In this document: one piece after another, positions 8,989-19,114 of the stretch
Numbering within the stretch: the first letter of the stretch is position 1
How the letters are laid out: each line of letters opens with the position of its first letter
Assembly: GCA_005503055.1 (NCBI GenBank)
Contig: SCOX01000002.1
Location: 1 to 64,000, forward strand
Length of the DNA: 64,000 nucleotides
From: Lysobacteraceae bacterium P
Lineage (GTDB): Bacteria; Pseudomonadota; Gammaproteobacteria; Xanthomonadales; Xanthomonadaceae
Direction: 5' to 3'
Notes under the pieces: generated by a model
Told to the model about the DNA's origin: nothing
Seen by the model: the letters and a program-made list of their open reading frames with translations, nothing else
The model's database searches: none
Position numbers and translations under genes: made by a program

Positions 8989-9567
8989 CGCCAGCAGCCG
9001 GTCCAGCCGTGCGTGCGGGTCGTCGATCTGCAGCAGCACCTGGCGCTGCGCGTTTTCCAGAGGCAACAGTTCCGCGAGCCGCCAGCCCACCCACGCCGCA
9101 TCGTCGAACCGCGCCTGCGGTGCCTTGGCATGCTCGCCACGGACTTTCTCGACGATCTGCTCGAGCAGCTTGCCCAGCAGGCCATGCTCCGGCCGCAGCG
9201 GGTCGTCCGGATCGGGCTCGCACCAGCTCACGTCGGCGACCTGCAGGCCGTTGTCGCGCACACGCACGCGCTGCGCGTGGAAGCGCCGGGTGCCGCGCAC
9301 CTGCAAGGTCAGCAGTCCGTCGTCGCCGCGACCGAAATCCTCGATCACCGCCTCGGTGCCGTACGCGGCCGCACTGGCGGGCGCGCCGGCTTCCTCGCCG
9401 TCGATGATCAGGCACACGCCGAACCCCTTGCCGTGGCGGCTGCATTCGCGGATCAGGTCGAGATAGCGCGGTTCGAACACGCGCAGCCCGAGCGCCGCGC
9501 CGGGCACCAGCACGGTATGCAGCGGGAACAGCCCCAGCGATTGCAGCTCGTCGTCGTCGGCAGGCAT
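8977..9567 (-). CDS. LON substrate-binding-domain protein
   Basis: This 196-residue stand-alone LON N-terminal (PUA-like) domain protein lacks the ATPase and protease parts of Lon. It shows the family features LGLFPLHTVLVPGAALGLRVFEPRY near the start and ECSRHGKGFGVCLI after it. Such proteins probably bind unfolded or specific protein segments, but their role is unknown. The start MPADDDE is chosen because the LON fold begins a few residues later; the longer upstream frame is low-complexity Arg-rich. TAGACT lies seven bases before the ATG, so the mRNA may be leaderless. mpl is upstream on the same strand. Confidence 0.85.
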   Translation of the reverse strand: MPADDDELQSLGLFPLHTVLVPGAALGLRVFEPRYLDLIRECSRHGKGFGVCLIIDGEEAGAPASAAAYGTEAVIEDFGRGDDGLLTLQVRGTRRFHAQRVRVRDNGLQVADVSWCEPDPDDPLRPEHGLLGKLLEQIVEKVRGEHAKAPQARFDDAAWVGWRLAELLPLENAQRQVLLQIDDPHARLDRLLALLP

Positions 9568-9623
9568 CGCGTGCAGTCTAGAACCGAGTGGGTCCCGGGG
9601 GTGCGAAGGAAGCATGCGGCGCG

Positions 9624-11066
9624 TCAGCGCGCGGTCGCATCCTTCAGCACGCCGAGAAAACGCCGCGGCGCGCCGTCGAAGCCGCCGTTGGACATGAACA
9701 CGACATGGTCGCCGTCGCGCACGCGCTCGCGCAGTGCGGCGATCAGCGCATCGGCGTCCGCTGCGGCGACGCCTTCGCCACGCAGTGCGGACACCACCTT
9801 GCCGGCATCCCACGCAAGCTCGGGGCGGTGCAGGAACACGACCGTATCGGCCAGTTCCAGCGACGGCGCGAGCGCTTCGGAGTGCGCGCCCAGTCGCATC
9901 GAATTGCTGCGCGGTTCCATCGCCACGACGATGCGCGCATCGCCGACCTTCGCGCGCAGGCCCGCGAGCGTGGTGGCGATGGCGGTCGGATGATGGGCGA
10001 AGTCGTCGTACACGGTGACGCCCTGCGCCTGGCCGATGACTTCCAGCCGGCGCTTCACGCTGCGGAATTCCGCCAGCGCCTGCAGCACGCCGCGCACGTC
10101 CACGCCGACCGCGTTCGCGGCGGCGAGCGCGGCGAGCGCGTTCATCACGTTATGGCGGCCGAGCAGCGGCCAGCGCACCTCGCCCACTTCCTCGCCGGAA
10201 TGCACGACGGCGAAGTGACTGCCGTCGTGCGCGATCAGGCGCGCGGTCCAGTCGAAGGCGGCGCGTGCGGCCGCGCCTTCGTCGGCACGGTCGCCGTGGC
10301 TGCCGGCGGGACGGGTTGCAGGCAGCAGGCTCGCGTCGAGGCCGAAGGTTTCCACCGGCGTCCAGCAGCCCATCGCCAGGACTTCGGCCAGGTACTTGTC
10401 CTCGCCGTTCACGACCAGCCGGCCGCGGCGCGGCACGGTGCGCACCAGATGGTGGAACTGGCGCTGGATCGCCGCCACGTCCGGGAAGATGTCGGCGTGG
10501 TCGTATTCGAGGTTGTTGAGGATCGCCACCAGCGGACGGTAGTGGACGAACTTGCTGCGCTTGTCGAAGAAGGCGGTGTCGTATTCGTCCGCCTCGACCA
10601 CGAACTCGCGGCCCGCGCCGACGCGCGCGGAAACGCCAAAATCCTCGGCGACGCCGCCGATCAGGAAGCCCGGTTCGCGACCGGCGGCCTGCAGCAGCCA
10701 GGTGAGGATGGTGGTCGTGGTGGTCTTGCCGTGCGTGCCGGCGACGGCCAGCGTGTCGCGGCCCGGCAGCAGGTTCTCGCTGAGCCACTGCGCGCCGGAG
10801 GTGTAGCGGCGACCGTCGTCGAGCACCTGCTCCACCGCCGGGTTGCCGCGCGAGAGCGCGTTGCCGACGACGATCTGCTCGCAGTCGGCGGAAATGTTCT
10901 CCGGCGTGTAGCCCTGGCGCAGGGCGATGCCGAGGTTTTCCAGCTGCGTGGACATCGGCGGATACACCGCCTGGTCGCTGCCTTCCACCTCATGGCCGAG
11001 TTCGCGCGCGAGCGCGGCGACGCCGCCCATGAACGTTCCGGCGATGCCCAGGATATGAATCTTCAA
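9624..11066 (-). CDS. mpl: UDP-N-acetylmuramate:L-Ala-gamma-D-Glu-meso-DAP ligase (murein recycling)
   Basis: Mpl reattaches recycled L-Ala-D-Glu-meso-DAP tripeptide to UDP-MurNAc, saving murein peptides in the cytosol. The 480-residue protein is a Mur ligase: N-terminal Rossmann domain starting MKIHILGIAGTFMGGVA, ATP P-loop GTHGKTT (110-116), then EADEYDTAFFDKR, the central HADIFPD segment and the C-terminal domain with YDDFAHHPTA and MEPRSNSMR. These last motifs separate Mpl from MurC. A GC-rich hairpin and the adk stop lie upstream; mpl has its own 217-base leader region. Confidence 0.96.
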   Translation of the reverse strand: MKIHILGIAGTFMGGVAALARELGHEVEGSDQAVYPPMSTQLENLGIALRQGYTPENISADCEQIVVGNALSRGNPAVEQVLDDGRRYTSGAQWLSENLLPGRDTLAVAGTHGKTTTTTILTWLLQAAGREPGFLIGGVAEDFGVSARVGAGREFVVEADEYDTAFFDKRSKFVHYRPLVAILNNLEYDHADIFPDVAAIQRQFHHLVRTVPRRGRLVVNGEDKYLAEVLAMGCWTPVETFGLDASLLPATRPAGSHGDRADEGAAARAAFDWTARLIAHDGSHFAVVHSGEEVGEVRWPLLGRHNVMNALAALAAANAVGVDVRGVLQALAEFRSVKRRLEVIGQAQGVTVYDDFAHHPTAIATTLAGLRAKVGDARIVVAMEPRSNSMRLGAHSEALAPSLELADTVVFLHRPELAWDAGKVVSALRGEGVAAADADALIAALRERVRDGDHVVFMSNGGFDGAPRRFLGVLKDATAR

Positions 11067-11247
11067 GTTCGGGACGTCCTAAACGGTGGCGACATTCGTC
11101 TGCGCGGACAAACCCGCGACCAGCGCAGGGCCAGACTGGCGGCCGGGGATGGGTTGTGCGGTGTGTTTCAGGCGAGCCACTCCCATCCCTGGCGAAGCGC
11201 GGTCGGCTTCGGAACGCGCGGCCCAACCATCCATGGGCGGGCGTTCG

Positions 11248-11282
11248 ACAGGCCACGCGGCACTGCCGCGTGGGCGGCCTGT
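11248..11282 (-). terminator. GC-rich hairpin directly after the adk stop
   Basis: Inner arms CACGCGG/CCGCGTG and outer arms ACAGGCC/GGCCTGT make a long interrupted stem right after the adk stop codon. There is no U-run, so it may be a weak terminator or an mRNA-stabilising end. The rest of 11067-11247 shows nothing I can name; it presumably holds the mpl promoter. Confidence 0.5.
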
Positions 11283-11283
11283 C

Positions 11284-11862
11284 TCACCCAACCTCTTTCG
11301 CCGGCGCCAGCGCCTCGATGATGCGGTTGAACACGTCGTCCAGCGTGCCCACGCCGTTGACGACGGTCAGCTGGCCATGCTGGCGGTAGAACTCGATCAC
11401 CGGCGCGGTCTGGTCGTTGTAGATCGTCAGGCGCGTGCGCACCGATTCCGGGCTGTCATCGGCGCGGCCTTCGGCCTTGGCGCGGCCGGCGATGCGTTCG
11501 ACCAGCATCTCGGTCGGCACTTCCAGCTGCACGGCGTAGTCCATCGGCTGCCCGATGCGGCCCAGCAGCTTGTCGAGCGCATCGGCCTGGGCGAGGTTGC
11601 GCGGATAGCCGTCGAGGATGAAACCGCCCTGGGTGTCGGGACGCGAGAGGCGGTGTTCCAGCATGCCCAGCAGGATCTCGTCGCTGACGAGGTTGCCCGA
11701 GGCCATGATTTCCTTCGCCTCCAGCCCCAGCTTGCTACCGGCCGCCACTTCGGCGCGCAGCAGGTCGCCGGTGGAAATATGCGGAACCTGCAGATGCTCC
11801 TTGAGGCGCGTGGCCTGCGTGCCCTTGCCGGAGCCGGGCGCGCCCAGAAGAACCAATCGCAT
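11284..11862 (-). CDS. adk: Adenylate kinase
   Basis: Adk equilibrates ATP, ADP and AMP. The 192-residue protein starts with the P-loop GAPGSGKGTQ, followed by the AMP-binding STGDLLR and GFILDGYPRNLAQA. It is the short form, with a reduced LID (GRAKAEGRADDSPESVRTRL) rather than the long zinc-type LID. Three start codons are clustered (GTG 11871, ATG 11868, ATG 11862); the last is chosen because AGGAG then sits eight bases upstream and the P-loop strand begins at once. It is divergent from the PPi-phosphofructokinase gene, a meaningful pairing because both affect the cell's ATP/AMP/PPi balance. Confidence 0.96.
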   Translation of the reverse strand: MRLVLLGAPGSGKGTQATRLKEHLQVPHISTGDLLRAEVAAGSKLGLEAKEIMASGNLVSDEILLGMLEHRLSRPDTQGGFILDGYPRNLAQADALDKLLGRIGQPMDYAVQLEVPTEMLVERIAGRAKAEGRADDSPESVRTRLTIYNDQTAPVIEFYRQHGQLTVVNGVGTLDDVFNRIIEALAPAKEVG

Positions 11863-12043
11863 CAACATCACTCCTAGAACGGGAAAGTGGTTTGGCCGCC
11901 GTCGGCCTGGCAGACGTCGGCCAAGGCCCCGTCGCCCGCCCGCGAGGCGGCGCTACACTCGCAGCGCCCGGCCCCGCCGGGCCAATATTGCGGCCACTTT
12001 ACCGCATCCCGCCCCCCATCCTGACGTCGGACTGGAATTGGAC

Positions 12044-13300
12044 ATGGCCTCCGGAACCCTGCTGTACGCGCAATCGGGCGGCGTCACCGCCGTCATCAAC
12101 GCCACCGCTTCGGCCGTGATCGAAGCTGCGCGCGCCCGCAAGGTGCGCGTGCTCGCCGGCCGCAACGGCATCCTCGGGGTTCTGCGTGAAGAGCTGGTCG
12201 ACACCTCGAAGGAATCGGCCGCCGCCATCCGTGGCCTCGCCCATACCCCGGGCGGCGCGTTCGGCTCGTGCCGCGTGAAGCTCAAGTCGCTTGAACAGGA
12301 TCGCGCCCGCTACGAGCGGCTGCTGGAGGTTTTTCGCGCCCACGACGTGCGCTGGTTCCTCTACAACGGCGGCAACGACTCGGCCGACACGGCGTTGAAG
12401 GTCTCGCAGCTGGCGGCGCAGTACGACTATCCGCTGACCTGCGTCGGCGTGCCCAAGACCGTGGACAACGACCTGGCCGTGACCGACTGCTGCCCGGGGT
12501 TCGGCTCGGTGGCCAAGTTCACGGCGGTGTCGGTGCGCGAGTGCGCGCTCGACGTGGCGGCGATGGCCGACACCTCCACCAAGGTCTTCGTCTACGAGGC
12601 GATGGGCCGGCACGCGGGCTGGATCGCCGCCGCCGCGGGACTGGCCGGCGACGGCGAGGACGCCGCGCCGCACCTGATCCTCTTCCCCGAGCGTCCGTAC
12701 GATGAGGAGGATTTCTTCGCCAAGGTGAAAGCCACGGTCGAGCGCGTGGGCTATTGCGTCGTCGTCGCCAGCGAAGGCATCCAGACCGCCGACGGTCGCT
12801 TCGTCGCCGATGCAGGCGGCGGCAAGGATTCCTTCGGCCACACGCAACTGGGCGGCGTCGCATCGTTCCTCGCCGGCCGGGTGAAGGACGCGCTCGGCTA
12901 CAAGGTGCACTGGGCCCTGCCCGATTACCTGCAACGTTCCGCACGGCACCTGGCGTCGAAGACCGACCTGGACCAGGCGCAGGCCGTCGGTCGCAAGGCG
13001 GTGGAGTTCGCGCTCAAGGGCATGAACTCGGTAATGCCGGTGATCGTGCGCACGTCCGATGCACCGTACCGCTGGAAGATCGAAGCCGCGCCGCTGTCGA
13101 AGATCGCCAACCACGAAAAGAAAATGCCGGCGAACTTCATCCGCAAGGACGGTTACGGCATCACGCCGCCGGCGCGCCGCTACCTGGAGCCGCTGATCCG
13201 CGGCGAAGCGCCGCCGCCGTACGGCCGCGATGGCCTGCCCAAGTACGTCGCACTCAAGAACGTGCTGGTGCCGAAGAAGCTGCCTGCCTTCGACGGTTGA
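12044..13300 (+). CDS. pfp: Pyrophosphate-dependent 6-phosphofructokinase
   Basis: This enzyme reversibly phosphorylates fructose-6-phosphate using PPi instead of ATP. The 418-residue protein has the phosphofructokinase fold. The donor site reads GGNDS (109-113): Asp112 occupies the position that is Gly in ATP enzymes. Lys138 in PKTVDND (137-143) is the second PPi-type residue. MGRHAGW and the sugar-phosphate site follow. Asn at the first acidic position (GGND, not GGDD) marks a subgroup of PPi enzymes. The ATG at 12044 is the family start. It lies next to hppA and ppa, so it belongs to a PPi-handling neighbourhood. Confidence 0.95.
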   Translation: MASGTLLYAQSGGVTAVINATASAVIEAARARKVRVLAGRNGILGVLREELVDTSKESAAAIRGLAHTPGGAFGSCRVKLKSLEQDRARYERLLEVFRAHDVRWFLYNGGNDSADTALKVSQLAAQYDYPLTCVGVPKTVDNDLAVTDCCPGFGSVAKFTAVSVRECALDVAAMADTSTKVFVYEAMGRHAGWIAAAAGLAGDGEDAAPHLILFPERPYDEEDFFAKVKATVERVGYCVVVASEGIQTADGRFVADAGGGKDSFGHTQLGGVASFLAGRVKDALGYKVHWALPDYLQRSARHLASKTDLDQAQAVGRKAVEFALKGMNSVMPVIVRTSDAPYRWKIEAAPLSKIANHEKKMPANFIRKDGYGITPPARRYLEPLIRGEAPPPYGRDGLPKYVALKNVLVPKKLPAFDG

Positions 13301-13303
13301 GCA

Positions 13304-13816
13304 TCAGCGCGCGCAGGACGGGCCCTCGACCTTCATCTGCGCGGCGTACATCGGCACCGCATCGAGCTGCCCCGCCTTGGCCTTGTCCGACGATTCCTTC
13401 AGATAGATGCGCGCCTGTCCCTGGCCGTCGAGCTTGGGCGTCTTGTCGATGGGCTTGCGCCACACATGCACCACGGCCTGCTGCGATGGACACGCCGCAT
13501 TGGGGACGCGGATCACGTCGTTTAGCACCCAACCGTTCTCGGCCGGCTTGGCCTTGGCCGCGTCGACGAAACGCGCACGCGGCTGGCACTGCGGGCTGAT
13601 ACGCACCACGGTGAACGTGTAAGGCTCCGCGGCCTGGCCGGTGAACATGCCTTCCAGCCGGGCGCAGGCCTCCGGAATTTGTCGCAACGTATGCACGGCG
13701 TTTTGCGCCTGCGGTTGCACCGGGCCACGGGCGATCTCCGGTTTGGCGTCCGGCTTCGGCCCGGCGGCCAGCGCCGGCGCCGTGAATGCGAGGAGAAGGA
13801 GGGACGACACGCGCAT
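13304..13816 (-). CDS. Exported protein of unknown function
   Basis: This 170-residue protein is not a family I recognise with confidence. It starts with a Sec signal peptide (MRVSSLLLLAFTAPALA, cleavage after ALA), then an Ala/Pro/Lys-rich linker, then a domain with four cysteines (in EACARL, PQCQPR, AACPSQ and PSCAR), which suggests two disulfides in the periplasm. The gene ends three bases from the convergent pfp stop and is divergent from hppA. The position suggests a link to that cluster only by location. Confidence 0.75.
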   Translation of the reverse strand: MRVSSLLLLAFTAPALAAGPKPDAKPEIARGPVQPQAQNAVHTLRQIPEACARLEGMFTGQAAEPYTFTVVRISPQCQPRARFVDAAKAKPAENGWVLNDVIRVPNAACPSQQAVVHVWRKPIDKTPKLDGQGQARIYLKESSDKAKAGQLDAVPMYAAQMKVEGPSCAR

Positions 13817-14021
13817 GGCGATGGCGAGACCTTTCCGTGACGGAGACCGCAGGCTGGCACGGGTGCGCTGAATGCTGCGTTCACGGCGTGCGTCCGGCCG
13901 GGGGCCTGTGCGATAGTCGGACCGTTGCCGCGGTGGCCCACGACCCGCGCAGCACTACAACTCGAAAGGTTTTCAATAACTCGAAATTCCTGGTGCATCC
14001 ACTTCTGACGGGGAGCGGTTC

Positions 14022-16052
<2,031 letters not shown>

Positions 16053-16074
16053 GCCAGACGACCTCGCAATCCGG

Positions 16075-16104
16075 AACGGCGACCTTCGGGTCGCCGTTTT
16101 TTTT
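16075..16104 (+). terminator. hppA terminator
   Basis: Arms AACGGCGACC and GGTCGCCGTT form a 10-bp stem closed by a TTCG tetraloop, followed by a run of T. It is a textbook intrinsic terminator. Confidence 0.95.
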
Positions 16105-16127
16105 GCGCCGCGGATCACGCGAAAGGA

Positions 16128-17108
16128 TCAACCTCGCGCGGCAGCCCGTGCGCGGCGGCGGCGCATCGTGCGGACCATGAGCCATGCCAGTCCGGCCAGC
16201 ACGAGCAGCACGCCCGCGACGAGTGCGGCGAGCATGTGGGTCGGATGGGTGATGACGAAGTTCCCGTGCGGCGAGTAGAAACCGTTGAAGTCATCCATCG
16301 CCGAAGGCAACGCGAGCACGTCGGACTTCGCCAACGCCGGGCCACGCTCGTCGGGGTGATGCGTCGTCCCGTGCGGATACAGGCGCCCGGATTTGTCCAT
16401 CTCGACGTGACCGCCCAGCACGCGCGCGACCGGGCGGTCCCGCACGAACGTGGCGATGCGTCGCGCACTGGCGCGGAACGCGTCGGTGTCGGCGACCGTT
16501 ACCCGGCCAGGCAGGAGGAAATCGCCGGTCAGCAGCGTTGCGGTCTGGCGATCGTAGAAAACGACCTGGTTGTCGTTGTGGCCCGGGGCGGGCAGCACGT
16601 CGATGGTGCGCCCGCCCAGGTCCAGCTGCGCCTCGCCTTCGGGCCAACGGGTGAATCCATAGAACGCCCGTACGCCCGCCTCGTCCGGCGGAACGATCTC
16701 CACCTTCGCCAGCGGCGCCAACTGCGCGTCGCCGTCACGATGATCGCGATGGCTGTGCGTGTGCGCGACGAGCAACGGCAGCTTCGCGCCATCGCGCATG
16801 GGCAGCAGCGCGGTCACTTCCTGCGCGAGCGGCATGCGCGCCGGATCGGCGACGCTGCCGCTGTCGACAAGCAGCGCGCGCGTGTCGCCGATAAGCAGGT
16901 AGAGGAAGTTCGCCTCGAAGCTCGCGCACGGGTTCTGGCGCAGCACGAAGGTGCTCGCGTCGAGCCGCTGGACCTGGAGCGGCGGCTGCGGCGTCGCCGC
17001 GCAGTCGGCTGCGCCGGCGTTCCATCCGAATTCCGCCGCCGGGGCGGGCACTTGCGCCTGGGCGCTGGCGCACAGACCGGCCAAGATCATGACCATGAGG
17101 TGCCGCAT
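16128..17108 (-). CDS. Membrane-anchored periplasmic metallo-beta-lactamase-fold protein
   Basis: This 326-residue protein has a Sec signal peptide (cleavage near residue 18), a metallo-beta-lactamase-fold domain and a C-terminal transmembrane helix (about 292-311) followed by RTMRRRRARAA, which should remain cytosolic. The metal ligands are complete: H118-x-H120-x-D122-H123, His177 (PGH), Asp196 (TGD) and His234 (GGH). The substrate is unknown; general hydrolase rather than antibiotic resistance is more likely. GGGAGG precedes the ATG at 17108; the longer frame is not supported. It lies between hppA and ppa, so a phosphoester or lipid substrate is possible but unproven. Confidence 0.82.
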   Translation of the reverse strand: MRHLMVMILAGLCASAQAQVPAPAAEFGWNAGAADCAATPQPPLQVQRLDASTFVLRQNPCASFEANFLYLLIGDTRALLVDSGSVADPARMPLAQEVTALLPMRDGAKLPLLVAHTHSHRDHRDGDAQLAPLAKVEIVPPDEAGVRAFYGFTRWPEGEAQLDLGGRTIDVLPAPGHNDNQVVFYDRQTATLLTGDFLLPGRVTVADTDAFRASARRIATFVRDRPVARVLGGHVEMDKSGRLYPHGTTHHPDERGPALAKSDVLALPSAMDDFNGFYSPHGNFVITHPTHMLAALVAGVLLVLAGLAWLMVRTMRRRRARAAARG

Positions 17109-17332
17109 CTGCCGCCTCCCTGCGTGACTGGTTACGGCGAGGGTACGTTGCCGGCCCGGGGCGGAGCATGCCCGGAAGTCACTTCGTCCCCGCAAGGCCC
17201 GCATGCGGCCCTCGACGGAGCCTTCGCCGTCCGACTGCTGCGCCGCAGCAGCGGTCCACGTAAAATGCCCGCCCGCAATCCCGAAAACCCCCGCCCGCCG
17301 TCCGGCGTGGCCTTACGCAGTTGGAGCAACGC

Positions 17333-17881
17333 ATGGGTCTGGACCTCGTCCCCACCGGCAAGAATCCGCCGGATGAGATCAACGTCATCATCGAAATTCC
17401 CAAGGACGCCGAGCCCGTCAAGTACGAGGTAGACAAGTCCTCGGGCGCGATCTTCGTCGATCGCATCCTGTCCACGCCCATGCGCTACCCGTGCAACTAC
17501 GGCTACGTCCCGCACACCCTGTGCGGCGACGGCGACCCGGCCGACGTGCTGGTGATCCTGCCGCTGCCGCTGGTGCCGGGCTCGGTCATCCGCTGCGTGC
17601 CGGTGGGCGTGCTGAAGATGAGCGACGAGGCCGGCAGCGACGAGAAGCTGATCGCCGTGCCCGTGCCGAAGATCTTCGGCGGCTATGCCCACGTCACCGA
17701 CATCGAGCAGGTTTCCCAGCACTGGCTCGATCGCATCGGCCACTTCTTCCAGCACTACAAGGATCTGGAGAAGGGCAAGTGGGTGAAGATCGAAGGCTGG
17801 GGCAATGCCGCCGAGGCCAAGTCGATCCTCAACGACGCCATCGCCCGCTACAACGCGGAAGAGGACAAGCCGAAGTTCTGA
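17333..17881 (+). CDS. ppa: Soluble family I inorganic pyrophosphatase
   Basis: This cytosolic enzyme hydrolyses PPi to two phosphates with Mg2+. The 182-residue protein is slightly longer than E. coli Ppa. Metal and substrate residues are visible in the segment EIPKDAEPVKYEVDK, YPCNYGYVPHT and the signature GDGDPADVLV. ATG 17333 is chosen because GGAG lies six bases upstream; a TTG at 17321 would include that site. TAAAAT at 17261-17266 could be a -10. Having both a soluble and a proton-pumping enzyme for the same substrate within 2 kb is notable. Confidence 0.97.
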   Translation: MGLDLVPTGKNPPDEINVIIEIPKDAEPVKYEVDKSSGAIFVDRILSTPMRYPCNYGYVPHTLCGDGDPADVLVILPLPLVPGSVIRCVPVGVLKMSDEAGSDEKLIAVPVPKIFGGYAHVTDIEQVSQHWLDRIGHFFQHYKDLEKGKWVKIEGWGNAAEAKSILNDAIARYNAEEDKPKF

Positions 17882-17907
17882 TCGGCTGCCGACATCGCGA
17901 GCAAGGA

Positions 17908-17935
17908 AAAGGCCGCCTCATGGGCGGCCTTTTTC
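17908..17935 (+). terminator. ppa terminator
   Basis: Arms AAAGGCCGCC and GGCGGCCTTT with a 5-base loop, then more T residues. It can also act on the convergent hydroxylase gene because the left flank is A-rich. Confidence 0.92.
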
Positions 17936-17978
17936 TTGCGCGGCGGTTGCTTGCGCCATCCCGACGCAACTCCGCGCC

Positions 17979-18965
17979 TCACGCGTTGTCGCCCATCTCC
18001 CGCTGCCGTTGCGCGGTCGCCGGCAATTGCACGGCATCGCTCACGGCGAACTTGCATACGATCGTCATCAGCGCATTGAACCAGCGCAGTTCGTTCTTCA
18101 GCAGCATCGGCTGGGTCGGGCCACGGATCTCTTCGATGAAACGCTGCAGCGCCTCGCCGTAACGGGCGCGTCCTTCCTCCCGTTCGCCGAATTCGAACCA
18201 CAGACCCTGCCACGTGCGCGCGAAACGCATGGCGATCTGCCTGGCCTGGGCCAGGTTCGGATGCGGCACCGCATCGGCGAAGAGCAGGCCCAGGTGGTCG
18301 TTGAGTTCCCACGGCGTCATCACGGCGGGCACGTTCACGGTTTCGCATGCGAACGACGCGACCTCGCCCGCCTTCGGCGCGATCCGCATGTCCTGCCAAC
18401 CGGCTTTCGGTGCGTCGTGCGGACGGCCTCGGTTGACCATGTCCCAGAAACGGCCCCCGCCCACGGTGTCCACGACCAGATGCACGCGCGACTCCACCGC
18501 GTCGTTGAGCACGCGGTGCTGGCGCCACGTGTCGAAGATCCAGCACTCGCCCGGCGCCATGTTGATCACGGCGCTATCGCATTCGAAGCGCACCGTCGGC
18601 TGCGTGACGACGGGAATGTGCACGCGCACGCGCTCGGCCCAGTAATAGCCCTGGTCGGCGTGGCGCGTGACCTCGGCATGCCCGGACAGGCGCATCAGCC
18701 GGCTGCGACCCACCGTCGCGCCCAGGCTTGCAAAGACCTGGGTGAGGTAAGGGCAGCGAAGCAGTTCGGGCGTGGGCCGCATCGGCCCCGAGAAGGCCTC
18801 GTTCGCCGCATCGCCGTGCGCGGAGACCAGCGGCAGCATCGAATTGCCGGCGAAGCCCTGCGGGTGCGGTTTCCACACCCCCTCGCCCAGCGCGGCGATT
18901 TCGTCCGCCAGCGCGGTGGCGTCGAAAGACACGGGCAACTGGAGGAACGGTACCTGCAATTTCAT
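17979..18965 (-). CDS. Aspartyl/asparaginyl beta-hydroxylase-domain protein
   Basis: This 328-residue protein resembles bacterial members of the Asp/Asn hydroxylase (2-oxoglutarate/Fe(II) double-stranded beta-helix) family. The likely iron ligands lie in RHADQGYYW and in the later FDTWRQHRVLN, with an intervening HIPVVTQP strand. The substrate is unknown; related proteins act on peptides, free aspartate derivatives or lipids. The start MKLQVPFLQLP at 18965 fits the domain, but its ribosome binding site is weak. It lies downstream of the TonB receptor on the same strand, with a strong terminator between them, so it is probably a separate transcript. Confidence 0.8.
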   Translation of the reverse strand: MKLQVPFLQLPVSFDATALADEIAALGEGVWKPHPQGFAGNSMLPLVSAHGDAANEAFSGPMRPTPELLRCPYLTQVFASLGATVGRSRLMRLSGHAEVTRHADQGYYWAERVRVHIPVVTQPTVRFECDSAVINMAPGECWIFDTWRQHRVLNDAVESRVHLVVDTVGGGRFWDMVNRGRPHDAPKAGWQDMRIAPKAGEVASFACETVNVPAVMTPWELNDHLGLLFADAVPHPNLAQARQIAMRFARTWQGLWFEFGEREEGRARYGEALQRFIEEIRGPTQPMLLKNELRWFNALMTIVCKFAVSDAVQLPATAQRQREMGDNA

Positions 18966-19053
18966 CGGGGATCGCGCCGGAAAACCAGCCGCTATCGTAC
19001 CGTCAGCGACGCCCGGCGCCAGACTCCGCAAAAGCTCCGGCACGCGTTGCCGC

Positions 19054-19083
19054 AAAAAACTACGGCCCCTTTCGGGGCCGTAG
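19054..19083 (-). terminator. TonB-receptor terminator
   Basis: Read on the - strand, CTACGGCCCC and GGGGCCGTAG form a 10-bp stem with a GAAA tetraloop, followed by six T. It ends the receptor transcript 31 bases after the stop. Confidence 0.93.
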
Positions 19084-19114
19084 TGGTGTTGCGTGTCGCG
19101 TTAACAACGCTCGA

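Noticed and set aside
17235-17251. CTGCTGCG-C-CGCAGCAG palindrome upstream of ppa
   Set aside because: Perfect but built of simple GC-rich repeats; too little to call an operator.
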